The notes: a model not told the origin generated them from the letters alone. DNA of 33,266 bases from an uncultured Prevotella sp. (GCA_900772835.1 CAAGSA010000036.1:1-33266); one strand, 5' to 3'; positions 7,122 through 15,794 are shown, counted from the stretch's first letter. Numbers and translations are program-made.

Positions 7122-7625
7122 ATGGAAGAGAAAACAATTCTGACAACGGAAATGGAAGAGAGAGTGCAGCGCGCAGTGGACAATTTCATGCAGGGCTACG
7201 GATGCTGTCAGGCGGTGGTGGCTGCCTTTGCCGACATCTACGGTATGGACGACGCTATGGCAAAGCGAGTGGCTGCCGGATTCGGAGGCGGAGTGGGCAG
7301 GATGAGGATGGTGTGCGGTGCCGTGTCGGGCATCGTGATGCTCGTGGGGCTCGACTGCGGACAGACCGACGGCGCCAACCGCGACGGAAAGACGGCATGC
7401 TACAAGGTGGTGCAGGAGCTGCTCGCCGAATCGAAGGAACAGAACGGTTCGCTGATATGCGCCGAAATACTGGGTATCAACGGCAACGACAAGGCGGTGT
7501 CGAACTATGTGGCGTCGGCACGCACGGCGGAATACTACAAGAAGCGCCCCTGTGTGGCGAAGGTGGAGAGCGCGGCGAGAATATTTGCCGCTTACCTTTG
7601 CCGCAAGGCCGAGGGAGGATGCTGA
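7122..7625 (+). CDS. C_GCAxxG_C_C family redox-active protein
   Basis: 167 residues from the ATG at 7122, with AAGGA 7 bp upstream; the open frame from 7101 includes the promoter box. The family is defined by spaced cysteines: here GYGCC (Cys28/29), VCGAVSG (Cys65), DCG (Cys79), ACYK (Cys93) and ICAEILG (Cys113), with FGGGVGR before Cys65. These probably form a redox or metal site; the substrate is unknown. No signal peptide, so cytoplasmic. First gene of a likely operon with the DJ-1/PfpI gene, ispD and recG, all on the same strand with short gaps. Confidence 0.88.
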   Translation: MEEKTILTTEMEERVQRAVDNFMQGYGCCQAVVAAFADIYGMDDAMAKRVAAGFGGGVGRMRMVCGAVSGIVMLVGLDCGQTDGANRDGKTACYKVVQELLAESKEQNGSLICAEILGINGNDKAVSNYVASARTAEYYKKRPCVAKVESAARIFAAYLCRKAEGGC

Positions 7626-7793
7626 TACCAAATCCTATAGAAAATAAGGAAAGGCAATATGGGAAGAGAATATAAATTGAGGCGCAATCTGGAAAAACAG
7701 GACGAAAAGACTGTTCCGCCCGATGTGTTCCTTGCACGCTGGGTGAAGACAGAGAAACGCTCGTATAGTAAAATCATCAAACAACAAAACATT

Positions 7794-8357
7794 ATGGCAA
7801 AGGTTTATATGTTTTTCGCCAACGGGGCAGAGGAAATCGAAAGCCTGATTCCCGTTGATGTGTTCCGCCGCGGCGGAGTGGAAGTGAAGACAGTGAGCAT
7901 CACCGGCTCGGAGTTTGTGGAAATGGCACACGGAGTGACCGTGAAGGCGGATATGAAGTTCGAGGACGCAACGTTCGACGATGCCGACCTGCTGATGCTG
8001 CCGGGCGGACTGCCTGGCGCAACGAATCTGAACGCCCACGAGGGAGTGCGCCGGGCAGTGCTGGAGCAGTATGAGAGTGGCAGGCTCGTTGCCGCGATAT
8101 GTGCCGCGCCGATGGTGTTCGGTTCGCTCGGCATCGTGAAGGGCAGACGCGCCACTTGCTATCCCGGATTCGAGAAATACCTTGACGGGGCACAGTATAC
8201 GCATGAGCTGTGTACCGTGGACGGGAATGTGGTTACGGGCGAAGGCCCTGCCGCCACGCTGCCATACGCCTACACGCTGCTCGCTATGCTCACTACGGAG
8301 CAGACGGCACGCGAGGTGGCTGAGGGAATGATGTTCCTGCATCTGATGGAGAAGTAA
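7794..8357 (+). CDS. DJ-1/PfpI family protein
   Basis: 187 residues. Closely follows the DJ-1 pattern: GAEEIE with Glu16 (Glu18 of human DJ-1), PGG (70-72), and the nucleophile elbow AAICAAP with Cys103 (Cys106 in DJ-1), then ATCYPGFEKYL. Members act as stress-related chaperone, glyoxalase or deglycase-like enzymes; which applies here cannot be told. I chose the ATG at 7794 because the protein then starts MAKVYMFFANG, as in relatives, and is preceded by A-rich sequence usual in this phylum. An in-frame ATG at 7659 has a better ribosome-binding site (AAGGAAAGG) and would add 45 residues of unrelated basic sequence. ispD follows 18 bp later. Confidence 0.87.
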   Translation: MAKVYMFFANGAEEIESLIPVDVFRRGGVEVKTVSITGSEFVEMAHGVTVKADMKFEDATFDDADLLMLPGGLPGATNLNAHEGVRRAVLEQYESGRLVAAICAAPMVFGSLGIVKGRRATCYPGFEKYLDGAQYTHELCTVDGNVVTGEGPAATLPYAYTLLAMLTTEQTAREVAEGMMFLHLMEK

Positions 8358-8375
8358 AGAAGGCAGAGGCAAGGA

Positions 8376-9074
8376 ATGGAAAAGACGCAATATGTGATAA
8401 TCGTGGCCGGCGGGAAGGGACTGCGTATGGGGGCGGACATCCCCAAGCAGTTCCTGCCCGTGGGCGGAATGCCTGTGCTGATGCGCACGGTTCGCGCCTT
8501 CAGAAGGTTCAACCCCGGGATGAAGGTGATACTCGTGCTGCCGAAGCACCAACAGGAATACTGGAAGGAGCTTTGCGGAGAGTATTCGTTCGGCGAACCC
8601 TTCGCCATAGCCGACGGCGGCGAAACGCGCTTCCACTCCGTGAAGAACGGGCTTGCTCTCATTCCTGACGATGCCGACGGGGTGGTGGGGGTGCACGACG
8701 GAGTGCGGCCGTTCCCCTCGGCAGAGACCATCAGCCGCGTATACGATGAGGCAGGCAGAGCGGGGGCGGCAGTGCCGGTGGTGCCGGTGGTGGACACGCT
8801 GCGCCACATCAGCCGGGACGGCGGCGCAGAACAGGACGCTTCGGTAACGGTGCCGCGCGGCGAATACCGCATCGTGCAGACACCGCAGGCGTTCGGCATA
8901 CGGCTGCTGAAGGAGGCGTACCGCCAGGAGTATACGGATTTCTTCACCGACGATGCCTCGGTGGCGGAGCACTGCGGACACCGTGTGGCTCTTGTCGAAG
9001 GCAACCGCGAGAACATAAAAATCACCACGCCGTTCGACCTCGCCGTGGCGGAAGCAATAATTCATAATTCTTAA
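8376..9074 (+). CDS. ispD: 2-C-methyl-D-erythritol 4-phosphate cytidylyltransferase
   Basis: 232 residues. Joins CTP and MEP to make CDP-ME, third step of the MEP isoprenoid pathway, in the cytoplasm. Diagnostic motifs are all present: the nucleotide-binding VAGGKGLRMGADIPKQF (about 10-26), GGETRFHSV, VHDGVRPF, VPVVDTL, and the C-terminal EGNRENIKITTPFDL. Length is typical (about 230). AAGGA lies one base before the ATG. It lies between the DJ-1 gene and recG; its stop is 15 bp before the recG start, so co-transcription is likely. Confidence 0.95.
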   Translation: MEKTQYVIIVAGGKGLRMGADIPKQFLPVGGMPVLMRTVRAFRRFNPGMKVILVLPKHQQEYWKELCGEYSFGEPFAIADGGETRFHSVKNGLALIPDDADGVVGVHDGVRPFPSAETISRVYDEAGRAGAAVPVVPVVDTLRHISRDGGAEQDASVTVPRGEYRIVQTPQAFGIRLLKEAYRQEYTDFFTDDASVAEHCGHRVALVEGNRENIKITTPFDLAVAEAIIHNS

Positions 9075-9089
9075 TCCTGCATTCATCCA

Positions 9090-11189
9090 TTGCTCGACGT
9101 ATTGAACCAAGACATACAGTATCTGCCAGGCGTAGGCCCCAAGAGGAAGGAGCTGCTGCAGAAGGAGTTGGGTATATCCAGTATATCCGACCTCTTGGAG
9201 TATTACCCCTATAAATACGTGGACCGCAGCCGCATCTACCGCATCGACGAGCTGCGCAGCGACATGCCCTTCGTGCAGGTGAAGGGCCGCATACTGAGTT
9301 TCGAGGAGTTCGGCACCGGGCCGCGCAAGAAGCGTCTTGTGGCGCATCTCTCCGACGGGACGGGCGTGGTGGACCTCGTCTGGTTCTCGGGCATTAGATA
9401 TGCCACGGAGCAATATAAGGAGAATGTGGAATACGTGGTGTTCGGCAAGCCTACCGTTTACGGCGGCAGATACCAGTTCGCCCATCCCGACATCGACAAG
9501 GCAGCCGACCTGCAACTGTCGGAGATGGGGATGCAGCCATACTACAGCACCACGGAGAAGATGAAGAAGGCTGGGCTCACCTCGCGCTCGATAGAAAAAA
9601 TCACCAAGTCCACGCTCGAACGCATGGCACAGCCGTTGGCAGAGACGCTGCCGCCGTTCATCGCCAACAGGCTGAGGCTCGTGGCGAGAGACACGGCGGT
9701 GCGCAACGTGCACTATCCCAGAAATGCCGACGACCTGCGCAATGCACGCTTCCGCCTGAAGTTCGAGGAGCTGTTCTATGTGCAGCTCAACATCCTGCGC
9801 TATGCCTCCGACCAGAGGCGCAAGTACCGGGGCTACGTGTTCAGCCATGTGGGCGAAGTGTTCAACGAGTTCTACCGCAGCCATCTGCCGTTCACGCTGA
9901 CCGAGGCGCAGAAGAGAGTGATGCGCGAGATAAGGCGCGACCTGGGCAGCGGACGCCAGATGAACCGTCTGCTGCAGGGCGACGTGGGCAGCGGAAAGAC
10001 CCTCGTGGCGCTGATGACAATGCTCATAGCCCTCGACAACGATTATCAGGCGTGCATCATGGCACCGACCGAAATACTTGCCGAGCAGCATCTCGCCACC
10101 ATACGCGGGTTCCTGGGCGATATGGACATCCGGGTGGAACTGCTCACGGGCATCGTGAAGGGCAAGCGCCGCAGGGCAGTGCTCGACGGACTTGCCGAAG
10201 GCAGCGTGAGAATACTCGTCGGAACACACGCCGTGATAGAAGACACGGTGCAGTTCGCACGACTCGGACTCGTGGTCGTCGACGAGCAGCACCGCTTCGG
10301 AGTGGCGCAGCGGGCCAAGCTCTGGAGCAAGAGCCAGAATCCGCCACACGTGCTCGTGATGACGGCAACGCCCATTCCGCGCACACTGGCAATGACAATC
10401 TACGGTGACCTCGACGTGAGCGTAATCGACCAGCTGCCGCCGGGGCGCAAGCCCGTTGTCACGCTGCACAAGCTGAACAGCCAGACCACGAGCCTCTATA
10501 ACGGCATACGCCAGCAGATACATCAGGGGCGGCAGGTGTATATCGTGTTCCCACTCATAAAAGAGAGCGAGAAACTCGACTTGCAGAACCTTGAAGAAGG
10601 GTTCGCCACACTGAAAGAAGTCTTCCCCGAGTTCCGGCTCAGCAAGGTGCACGGCAGAATGAAACCTGCAGAAAAGGAAGAAGAAATGCAAAAGTTTGTT
10701 AATGGAGAAACGCAGATTCTCGTCGCCACGACCGTGATAGAAGTAGGTGTTAACGTGCCCAACGCCTCTGTCATGGTGATACTCAATGCCGAGCGCTTCG
10801 GACTCTCCCAGCTGCACCAGCTCAGAGGACGTGTGGGACGCGGCGCGAGCCAGTCGTATTGCATCCTCGTGACCAAGCCGCAGCTTGCCGACGAGACACG
10901 CAAGAGAATCAGCATAATGTGCGACACGAACGACGGCTTCCTAATAGCCGAAGCAGACCTGAAACTGCGTGGACCCGGTGATTTGGAGGGTACTCAGCAG
11001 AGCGGAATGGCATTCGACCTGAAGATTGCCGACATAGCCCGCGACGGGCAGATAGTGCAGCTCGCACGCGAGGAGGCACAGAAGATAATCGACCATGACC
11101 CGGGCTGCTGCAAGGCGGAAAACAGCATACTCTGGCAGCGGCTCGCGGCACTGCGGAAGACCAACATAAACTGGTCGGCAATATCATGA
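9090..11189 (+). CDS. recG: ATP-dependent DNA helicase RecG
   Basis: 699 residues, normal for RecG (about 690-700). RecG unwinds branched DNA and reverses stalled replication forks. N-terminal wedge/OB region with YLPGVGPKRKELL (about 10-22); helicase core with Walker A GDVGSGKT, the Walker B-type box VDEQHRFGV, motif III TATPIPRT, and RGRVGRG in motif VI. The start must be the TTG at 9090 (or ATT at 9081): an in-frame stop, that of ispD, ends at 9074 and no ATG or GTG lies between. The protein begins LDVLNQDIQYLPGVGP, as relatives do after their Met. Last gene of the operon-like group. Confidence 0.95.
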   Translation: MLDVLNQDIQYLPGVGPKRKELLQKELGISSISDLLEYYPYKYVDRSRIYRIDELRSDMPFVQVKGRILSFEEFGTGPRKKRLVAHLSDGTGVVDLVWFSGIRYATEQYKENVEYVVFGKPTVYGGRYQFAHPDIDKAADLQLSEMGMQPYYSTTEKMKKAGLTSRSIEKITKSTLERMAQPLAETLPPFIANRLRLVARDTAVRNVHYPRNADDLRNARFRLKFEELFYVQLNILRYASDQRRKYRGYVFSHVGEVFNEFYRSHLPFTLTEAQKRVMREIRRDLGSGRQMNRLLQGDVGSGKTLVALMTMLIALDNDYQACIMAPTEILAEQHLATIRGFLGDMDIRVELLTGIVKGKRRRAVLDGLAEGSVRILVGTHAVIEDTVQFARLGLVVVDEQHRFGVAQRAKLWSKSQNPPHVLVMTATPIPRTLAMTIYGDLDVSVIDQLPPGRKPVVTLHKLNSQTTSLYNGIRQQIHQGRQVYIVFPLIKESEKLDLQNLEEGFATLKEVFPEFRLSKVHGRMKPAEKEEEMQKFVNGETQILVATTVIEVGVNVPNASVMVILNAERFGLSQLHQLRGRVGRGASQSYCILVTKPQLADETRKRISIMCDTNDGFLIAEADLKLRGPGDLEGTQQSGMAFDLKIADIARDGQIVQLAREEAQKIIDHDPGCCKAENSILWQRLAALRKTNINWSAIS

Positions 11190-11318
11190 AAACACCCCTC
11201 CGGCGATACCCTTCCAATTGGCGGACGGGACTAACAGCTAACGCTTTGCGCAAGCAACCGATGTGTTAACGCCACACTAAAAACTGTTAAGCGGCGAACA
11301 ACTTTCGGTAATTTTTAC

Positions 11319-11326
11319 TATCTTTG
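11319..11326 (+). promoter_or_regulatory. -7 box of the M23/LysM peptidase gene
   Basis: TATCTTTG. No clear -33. The leader would be about 135 nt, so an in-frame ATG at 11386 inside it is not preferred. The rest of 11190-11318 holds no recognised feature. Confidence 0.5.
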
Positions 11327-11469
11327 CAGCGTAATCTTAATCACTGTTACATATACTCATTTCTTTACCGGATATATGTGGGGCAGTGGATTACCCCGAG
11401 TCATACATAATGTTGCCGCACAAGACACACACACGTGTTGCGCACATTATACTTACTAAAATAAAACTT

Positions 11470-12402
11470 ATGCGTTTAAAGAAGACTATAAAAACATTAG
11501 CGATAACTGCACTTATGGCACTCTCCTCAGTGCCGGCCGTGGCGCAAGACCTCCTGGCGCGCCAGGCTCCTGTAGACAAGAAACTCAAGGCAGTGGACAC
11601 ATTGGCACTGCGCAACATCATACAGCGCGAGCAGGGCGGTGCCCCTTCGGCACAGCTCTACAAAGAGTGGAACAACCGCTACGCACACCGCGCAACAGAA
11701 CTCCCCGACTCATTCAACATCAACCTGCGACACTTCTGCATGCCGACGACGAGCCGCATCGTGACTTCCAACTTCGGAAGCCGTTGGGGGCGCCAGCATA
11801 AGGGAATCGACGTGAAGGTATACATCGGCGACACCATACGTGCGGCATTCGACGGAAAGGTGCGCATCGTGAGATACGAGGCCGGAGGCTACGGAAACTA
11901 TGTGGTTATACGCCACCACAACGGTCTGGAGACCATCTACGGCCACATGTCGAAGCAGCTCGTGGAAGAGAATGCCGTGGTGCGTGCCGGCGATCCTATC
12001 GGACTGGGCGGAAACACCGGGCGAAGCACAGGTTCACACCTGCATTTCGAGACACGCCTCTGCGGCGTGGCCCTGAACCCGGCTCTGATGTTCGACTTCA
12101 GAAACCAGGACGTGACGGGCGACAGCTATCTCTTCTGCCGCAGCACCTACGACAAGGAATCGCTTGCAGCCAACCGCTTGCGTGGCAAGAACGACGATAG
12201 GGCTTCTACCGTGAGCAGCAACGACGCTGGCATCGGCGACAACGTGGAGAGCGGCGACGTGCGCTACCACAAGGTGGCACGCGGCGAAACCCTTGCTGCC
12301 ATTGCCCGCAAGCGCGGTACAACGGTGGACAATATCTGCAAGCTCAACCACATAACGCGCAACCAGAAGGTTAGGCCGGGACAGATTCTCCGCTATTCAT
12401 AA
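11470..12402 (+). CDS. M23 family metallopeptidase with LysM domain
   Basis: 310 residues. Cleaves or binds peptidoglycan outside the inner membrane. The signal peptide (1-26, MRLKKTIKTLA...AVAQ) fixes the start at 11470 rather than the upstream in-frame ATG at 11386. The LytM/M23 domain (about 90-220) carries the zinc ligands His110 and Asp114 (HKGID) and the HLH pair His190/His192, plus YGHMS with His159, so it should be catalytically active. A linker precedes one LysM repeat (about 266-310) that binds N-acetylglucosamine. Single gene, promoter at 11319-11326, terminator at 12465-12501. Possible role: daughter-cell separation or wall remodelling. Confidence 0.92.
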   Translation: MRLKKTIKTLAITALMALSSVPAVAQDLLARQAPVDKKLKAVDTLALRNIIQREQGGAPSAQLYKEWNNRYAHRATELPDSFNINLRHFCMPTTSRIVTSNFGSRWGRQHKGIDVKVYIGDTIRAAFDGKVRIVRYEAGGYGNYVVIRHHNGLETIYGHMSKQLVEENAVVRAGDPIGLGGNTGRSTGSHLHFETRLCGVALNPALMFDFRNQDVTGDSYLFCRSTYDKESLAANRLRGKNDDRASTVSSNDAGIGDNVESGDVRYHKVARGETLAAIARKRGTTVDNICKLNHITRNQKVRPGQILRYS

Positions 12403-12464
12403 TGACGGCGGATGCCGCACGGCATGGCACACATCGCCGCGCTCAAGGTAATCAAGAAGCAACA

Positions 12465-12501
12465 AAACGGGCTGCAAGGGTTTATCCTTTGCAGCCCGTT
12501 T
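12465..12501. terminator. terminator hairpin between convergent genes
   Basis: Arms 12465-12480 and 12486-12501 pair over 16 bp with one G-T pair and a 5-nt loop. It lies 62 bp past the M23 stop and 51 bp past the stop of the minus-strand gene. The T-tract is short on both sides. Confidence 0.65.
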
Positions 12502-12552
12502 GGTTGTGTGGAAACTGTCGGACGCTCTATGGAATCCGCAGTGCCGCCAGTC

Positions 12553-12906
12553 TTATTTCTTCACGTCCTTGCAGCAGTCCGCCTTCTTTATCTTGGCGTT
12601 GCCTGTGAACTTCTCGTTCTTCACCTTGCAGTCGGCCTTGACATTCTTGCACTTTATGTCCTTCTTGCACTTTATGTCCTTCTTGCACTTGCCGTCATTC
12701 TTGCAGCATCCTCCGTTCTTGCACTTGCCGACGTTCTGGCATTTTGCGTCTTCCTTGCAGTTCACTTTCAGCTTGCTGTCTGAAGTCATCTTTTTCTTGT
12801 CGCACTGTGTCTTCACAGGAGTAGTCTTCTGCGGGGTCTGTGCGTTAACGCTTGTAGTAAAGCAGAAAGCAGCCATTGCCACAGCTGCGATGATTAATCT
12901 TTTCAT
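12553..12906 (-). CDS. small secreted cysteine- and lysine-rich protein
   Basis: 117 residues from the ATG at 12906, preceded by GAAAGGGAAACG. Signal peptide about 1-23 (MKRLIIAAVAMAAF...VNAQ). The mature part has 12 cysteines in about 94 residues, in short units such as KCKNGGCCKND, GKCKKDIKCKKDIK and a final ADCCKDVKK, and a very high lysine content. I recognise no family. The pattern suggests metal binding or a disulphide-rich periplasmic protein; no aromatic core is present. An 18-bp exact tandem repeat (12647-12682) encodes KCKKDI twice. Frames upstream of Met1 to 13029 run through the promoter. Single gene with promoter at 13027-13034. Confidence 0.75.
   Translation of the reverse strand: MKRLIIAAVAMAAFCFTTSVNAQTPQKTTPVKTQCDKKKMTSDSKLKVNCKEDAKCQNVGKCKNGGCCKNDGKCKKDIKCKKDIKCKNVKADCKVKNEKFTGNAKIKKADCCKDVKK
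12647..12682. repeat. 18-bp exact tandem repeat in the Cys-rich gene
   Basis: Two identical 18-bp copies, 12647-12664 and 12665-12682. In frame, they encode a duplicated Cys-Lys-Lys-Asp-Ile-Lys unit, so copy number can change without a frameshift. Confidence 0.9.
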
Positions 12907-13026
12907 TTTCGTTTCCCTTTCTTCTTTTTTGTTTATACTTGTATTCTTTTCCCGTCTGCGCCAAGGGCGCATTCCGTGTGCGGCATTCCTTACATGCCGC
13001 GTGCAGCCCGTTGAGCCTTCTGTTTG

Positions 13027-13034
13027 CAAATATA
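13027..13034 (-). promoter_or_regulatory. -7 box of the Cys-rich protein gene
   Basis: Minus strand TATATTTG, with TTTC at the -33 position after 19 bp. The leader would be about 115 nt. A second identical box at 13089-13096 may also contribute. Confidence 0.5.
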
Positions 13035-13134
13035 TGAAATATTGTGATTGGTGGAAAGGGATTTACGTTTATTTAGCATAAAGTAAAGCAAATATACCCA
13101 TTTGTAGGTATTTCTGTCATCTCGTCTGCTCTTT

Positions 13135-13920
13135 TCATCTCTTTATCACCGCCCTTATGGCGAACCACATGTGCAGCAGATAAGTCGTCTTCAGCCCGTA
13201 GTAGGCAGCCATTATGCGGAAGCGTTCCTTCAGCGACGCCTTGTGGTTGTGCGTGGTGGTGCCCTCCTTCAGATAGTCTGCCACGATGATGCCCGAGTTG
13301 GCGAGCGGCAGCCGCAGCCGTTCTGCCTCCTTCATTATGCGGATACACCAGTCGAAGTCTGCCGAGAATCGGTATACAAGGTTGAACGGTGTGCGCCTTG
13401 CTATGTCGGTGCGCGCATAGAAGGCCTGGTGGCACACCACCATTCCGCTGCGGAACGATTTCCAGGAGAGCCTCTCCGGTGCTGACAGGCGGCGGTGGTG
13501 GAGGAACGCGCGTTTGTCGTCCACGATGTCCGTCTCGCCGTATATTACGGCCGGCATCTCTGCCTCATTCCCGTTGCCGCAGGCATTGCCGAGCATCGTG
13601 CGCAGCGTGTCGCCGGCGTGCAGCGCGTCGCCGGCGTTCAGAAAGCACACGTAGTCGCCCGTAGCTATGTCGAGCCCCTTGTTCATGGCGTCGTATATGC
13701 CGTTGTCGGGCTCCACCAGCAGCTTCACCTCATGCCCGTTGTCCGAAGCGAACGAGCGTTCCATATAGTCCTTTGCCAGTGCAGCGGTATTGTCGGTCGA
13801 AGCCCCGTCGATGATGATATGCTCTATGGCGGGGTAGTCTTGGCTGAACACGCTGTCGAGCGTGGGCTTCACCACGTTCTCGGCGTTGTATGTCACGGTG
13901 ATGAGTGTTATCTTCTTCAT
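13135..13920 (-). CDS. family 2 glycosyltransferase
   Basis: 261 residues. Inverting sugar transferase acting on the cytoplasmic face of the membrane, on an unknown glycan. The GT-A fold is clear: ITVTYNAENVV (5-15), IIDGASTDNT (about 36-45), EPDNGIYDAMNKGL, and the metal-binding region FLNAGDALH. The ending has aromatic residues but no evident membrane helix. The ATG at 13920 overlaps the stop of the preceding GT4 gene by 4 bp (ATGA), so the two are translationally coupled. This suggests consecutive sugar additions in one polysaccharide or glycoprotein glycan. No clear terminator follows. Confidence 0.92.
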   Translation of the reverse strand: MKKITLITVTYNAENVVKPTLDSVFSQDYPAIEHIIIDGASTDNTAALAKDYMERSFASDNGHEVKLLVEPDNGIYDAMNKGLDIATGDYVCFLNAGDALHAGDTLRTMLGNACGNGNEAEMPAVIYGETDIVDDKRAFLHHRRLSAPERLSWKSFRSGMVVCHQAFYARTDIARRTPFNLVYRFSADFDWCIRIMKEAERLRLPLANSGIIVADYLKEGTTTHNHKASLKERFRIMAAYYGLKTTYLLHMWFAIRAVIKR

Positions 13921-15191
13921 AGTTTATAGCGTTTTAGGGCCATTGCCTGATTGTATGCCTCGATGTATTTCATTGCCACGGCGTATTGCGAATAGCAGGC
14001 GCTCACCTTTCTCTGTGCCTCGTCGGCGAGTTGCCGGTGGTCTGCCTCGTCCATCGCCCAGTGTATACCCCTGGCCAGGTCGTCGGCGTTCTTGTATTCT
14101 GCCACGTATCCGTTCTTCATGTGGTCTATCATCTCCGGTATGCCCCCCGTGTTGAACCCCACGCAGGGCACTCCGCATGCCATTGCCTCCATGATGGTGT
14201 TCGGCAGGTTGTCTTCGAGCGACGGCAGCACGAAGAGGTCCACCGAGTTGTAGATGCCCGCTATCTTCTTCTCGTCGTTCACGAATCCTATCGGGTAAGC
14301 CTGCAGCGGCAGCATTCCTGCCACTTCCTCTGCCTGTCCGCCCAGTATCGCCACCGCCGTGTCTTCCTTCATCTGCGGATGCTGCTCCACGAGCTTGTTT
14401 ATCGCTGCGACGAAGTATTCCATACCCTTCCGTGTGTCGGTCACTCGCTGCGACACGAAGAGTATGAGCCTTTTCCCCTCGGGCAGCCCCACGCGCAGGC
14501 GTGCCTCCTCGCGGTTTTCCTTCTTGAACACTCTCGTGTCGATGGGGTTCGGTATGCTTATCACCTTCTGTCCGGCGAGCAGTCCGCTCTTCTTCGCCAT
14601 GTCGCCGAGCCAGCGGCTGCAGGTGACGAACAGTATGCTGTGGCGGCTGAGCAGCTGTCTCTTCCTGCGCCACACCTTTGCCGAGAGGTCGTTCTTCGAC
14701 CCTCCTCCGGGCAGCAGCGGACAGTTGCCGCACTTTTTCTCGAAGTTGCGGCAGTCGCGCGCGTAGTGGCATATTGATGATGCCGGCCACAGGTCGTGCA
14801 TTGTCCACACCACAGGTTTGTGGCTTTCCAGGATTTTCCTTATTCCGCCGAGCGACATCATTCCCTGGTTTATCCAGCTCAGGTGTATCACGTCGGCTTC
14901 GCGGAATTCCCTTGTGCGCGTTATGTCGGTTCCGGCGTTGGCTATGTCGATTAGGAACAGGTTGTCGCGCCTGAAGTGCAGCCGGCAGAAGACCACGAAC
15001 CGCTCCCACACGAAGTTCCACCGCTGTCTCCACGACTGCGGCAGCTGCGCTACGGTGATGTCGTCGGTCTGTTTGTCTCTTACCAGCATCTTTGCCTTTA
15101 TGCCGTTGTTGTTCAGTGCCTCCTTCAGTCGGTTGGCGGCAACGGCGGCTCCTCCCACATTCTCGCTTGTGTTTACAATCAGCACTCTCAT
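13917..15191 (-). CDS. family 4 glycosyltransferase
   Basis: 424 residues, GT-B fold, retaining sugar transferase using a nucleotide sugar. N-terminal glycine-rich start NTSENVGGAAVAANRL (7-22). A characteristic motif WTMHDLWPASSICHY with a cysteine cluster (CRNFEKKCGNCP) is common in Bacteroidetes GT4 enzymes. The C-terminal donor site includes FVSQRVTDTRKGMEY and the E-x7-E box LPNTIMEAMACGVPCVGFNTGG. First gene of a two-gene operon with the GT2 gene; own promoter at 15217-15247 with a leader of about 20 nt. The sugars transferred cannot be predicted. Confidence 0.92.
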   Translation of the reverse strand: MRVLIVNTSENVGGAAVAANRLKEALNNNGIKAKMLVRDKQTDDITVAQLPQSWRQRWNFVWERFVVFCRLHFRRDNLFLIDIANAGTDITRTREFREADVIHLSWINQGMMSLGGIRKILESHKPVVWTMHDLWPASSICHYARDCRNFEKKCGNCPLLPGGGSKNDLSAKVWRRKRQLLSRHSILFVTCSRWLGDMAKKSGLLAGQKVISIPNPIDTRVFKKENREEARLRVGLPEGKRLILFVSQRVTDTRKGMEYFVAAINKLVEQHPQMKEDTAVAILGGQAEEVAGMLPLQAYPIGFVNDEKKIAGIYNSVDLFVLPSLEDNLPNTIMEAMACGVPCVGFNTGGIPEMIDHMKNGYVAEYKNADDLARGIHWAMDEADHRQLADEAQRKVSACYSQYAVAMKYIEAYNQAMALKRYKL

Positions 15192-15216
15192 ATCTTGCTC
15201 TGTTAATATTCGAATG

Positions 15217-15247
15217 CAAAAGTATGAATTAATTGTTTAACGGCAAA
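15217..15247 (-). promoter_or_regulatory. promoter of the glycosyltransferase operon
   Basis: Minus strand TTTG (15247-15244), 19 bp, TACTTTTG (15224-15217): a full consensus match. Confidence 0.7.
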
Positions 15248-15568
15248 CATAAATCGTTTTAAAATAATGCTAAATCCGTGGCACGGCCCTCCGTGCGGCG
15301 TGTTTTCACTTTATAAATAATGTGTGGCATGGTGTGCTGTGGCTTTCGTGCGGTGTCGTGGCGGCGGTGCCGGCATGCACGAGCGGTATTCCGGCAGGCG
15401 GCAGGGAAAACAGCCGTACCGGGCTGGCTGGAAGCGGCAGCTGGGATGGTTTTTGCGAGCCGGCCGTTTTATGGGTCGTAACCGTGCCGCTTTGTGAGTC
15501 TTAAGCGGCATATCCGCTTGCATTGGCTTTGCCGCCTGCCATGGGAAAGGGATGGGTGGGGTGAAAAA
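15248..15568. other. GC-rich non-coding stretch
   Basis: No supported gene. It holds a small perfect hairpin, GCACGG-CCCT-CCGTGC (15281-15296). The open frames that cross it have no start signals or recognisable protein features. Confidence 0.5.
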
Positions 15569-15601
15569 AGAAATAGCTGCTCGTCTTGAGCAGCTATTTC
15601 T
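15569..15601 (-). terminator. terminator of the tRNA-Phe gene
   Basis: Perfect 14-bp arms at 15569-15582 and 15588-15601 with a 5-nt loop. Read on the minus strand it is followed by a run of T, and it starts 3 bp after the tRNA 3' end. Confidence 0.85.
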
Positions 15602-15603
15602 GA

Positions 15604-15679
15604 TGGTGGTACCACCAGGAATCGAACCGGGGACACAAGGATTTTCAGTCCTTTGCTCTACCAACTGAGCTATGGCACC
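15604..15679 (-). tRNA. tRNA-Phe (anticodon GAA)
   Basis: 76 nt including an encoded CCA. Acceptor GGTGCCA pairs with TGGTACC (one G-T pair). D-arm GCTC/GAGC, anticodon arm AAGGA-CTGAAAA-TCCTT with GAA at 15646-15644, T-loop TTCGATT. The third pair of the T-stem (CCCGG against CCTGG) is a C-T mismatch. Promoter at 15725-15755, terminator at 15569-15601. Confidence 0.97.
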
Positions 15680-15724
15680 ATCGTTTGCCTATGAAGAAAC
15701 AATCGTATTTCCTGATTGCGAGTG

Positions 15725-15755
15725 CAAAGGTATGGTTTTTTTTTGATATGGCAAA
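15725..15755 (-). promoter_or_regulatory. promoter of tRNA-Phe
   Basis: Minus strand TTTG (15755-15752), 19 bp, TACCTTTG (15732-15725). Part of a mirror-image pair with the tRNA-Pro promoter. Confidence 0.75.
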
Positions 15756-15794
15756 TTTTTTTGCAAAAAAGTTTTTTATTATAAAAAAAAACTG

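Noticed and set aside
7635..10817. A 1060-codon open frame on the minus strand
   Set aside because: It lies opposite the redox-protein, DJ-1, ispD and recG genes. Its translation is His/Val/Leu/Ala-rich with no domain, the usual by-product of GC-rich third positions.
13924..15219. A 431-codon frame in another minus-strand phase over the GT4 gene
   Set aside because: It is Arg-rich with no motif, whereas the chosen phase has the full GT4 pattern.
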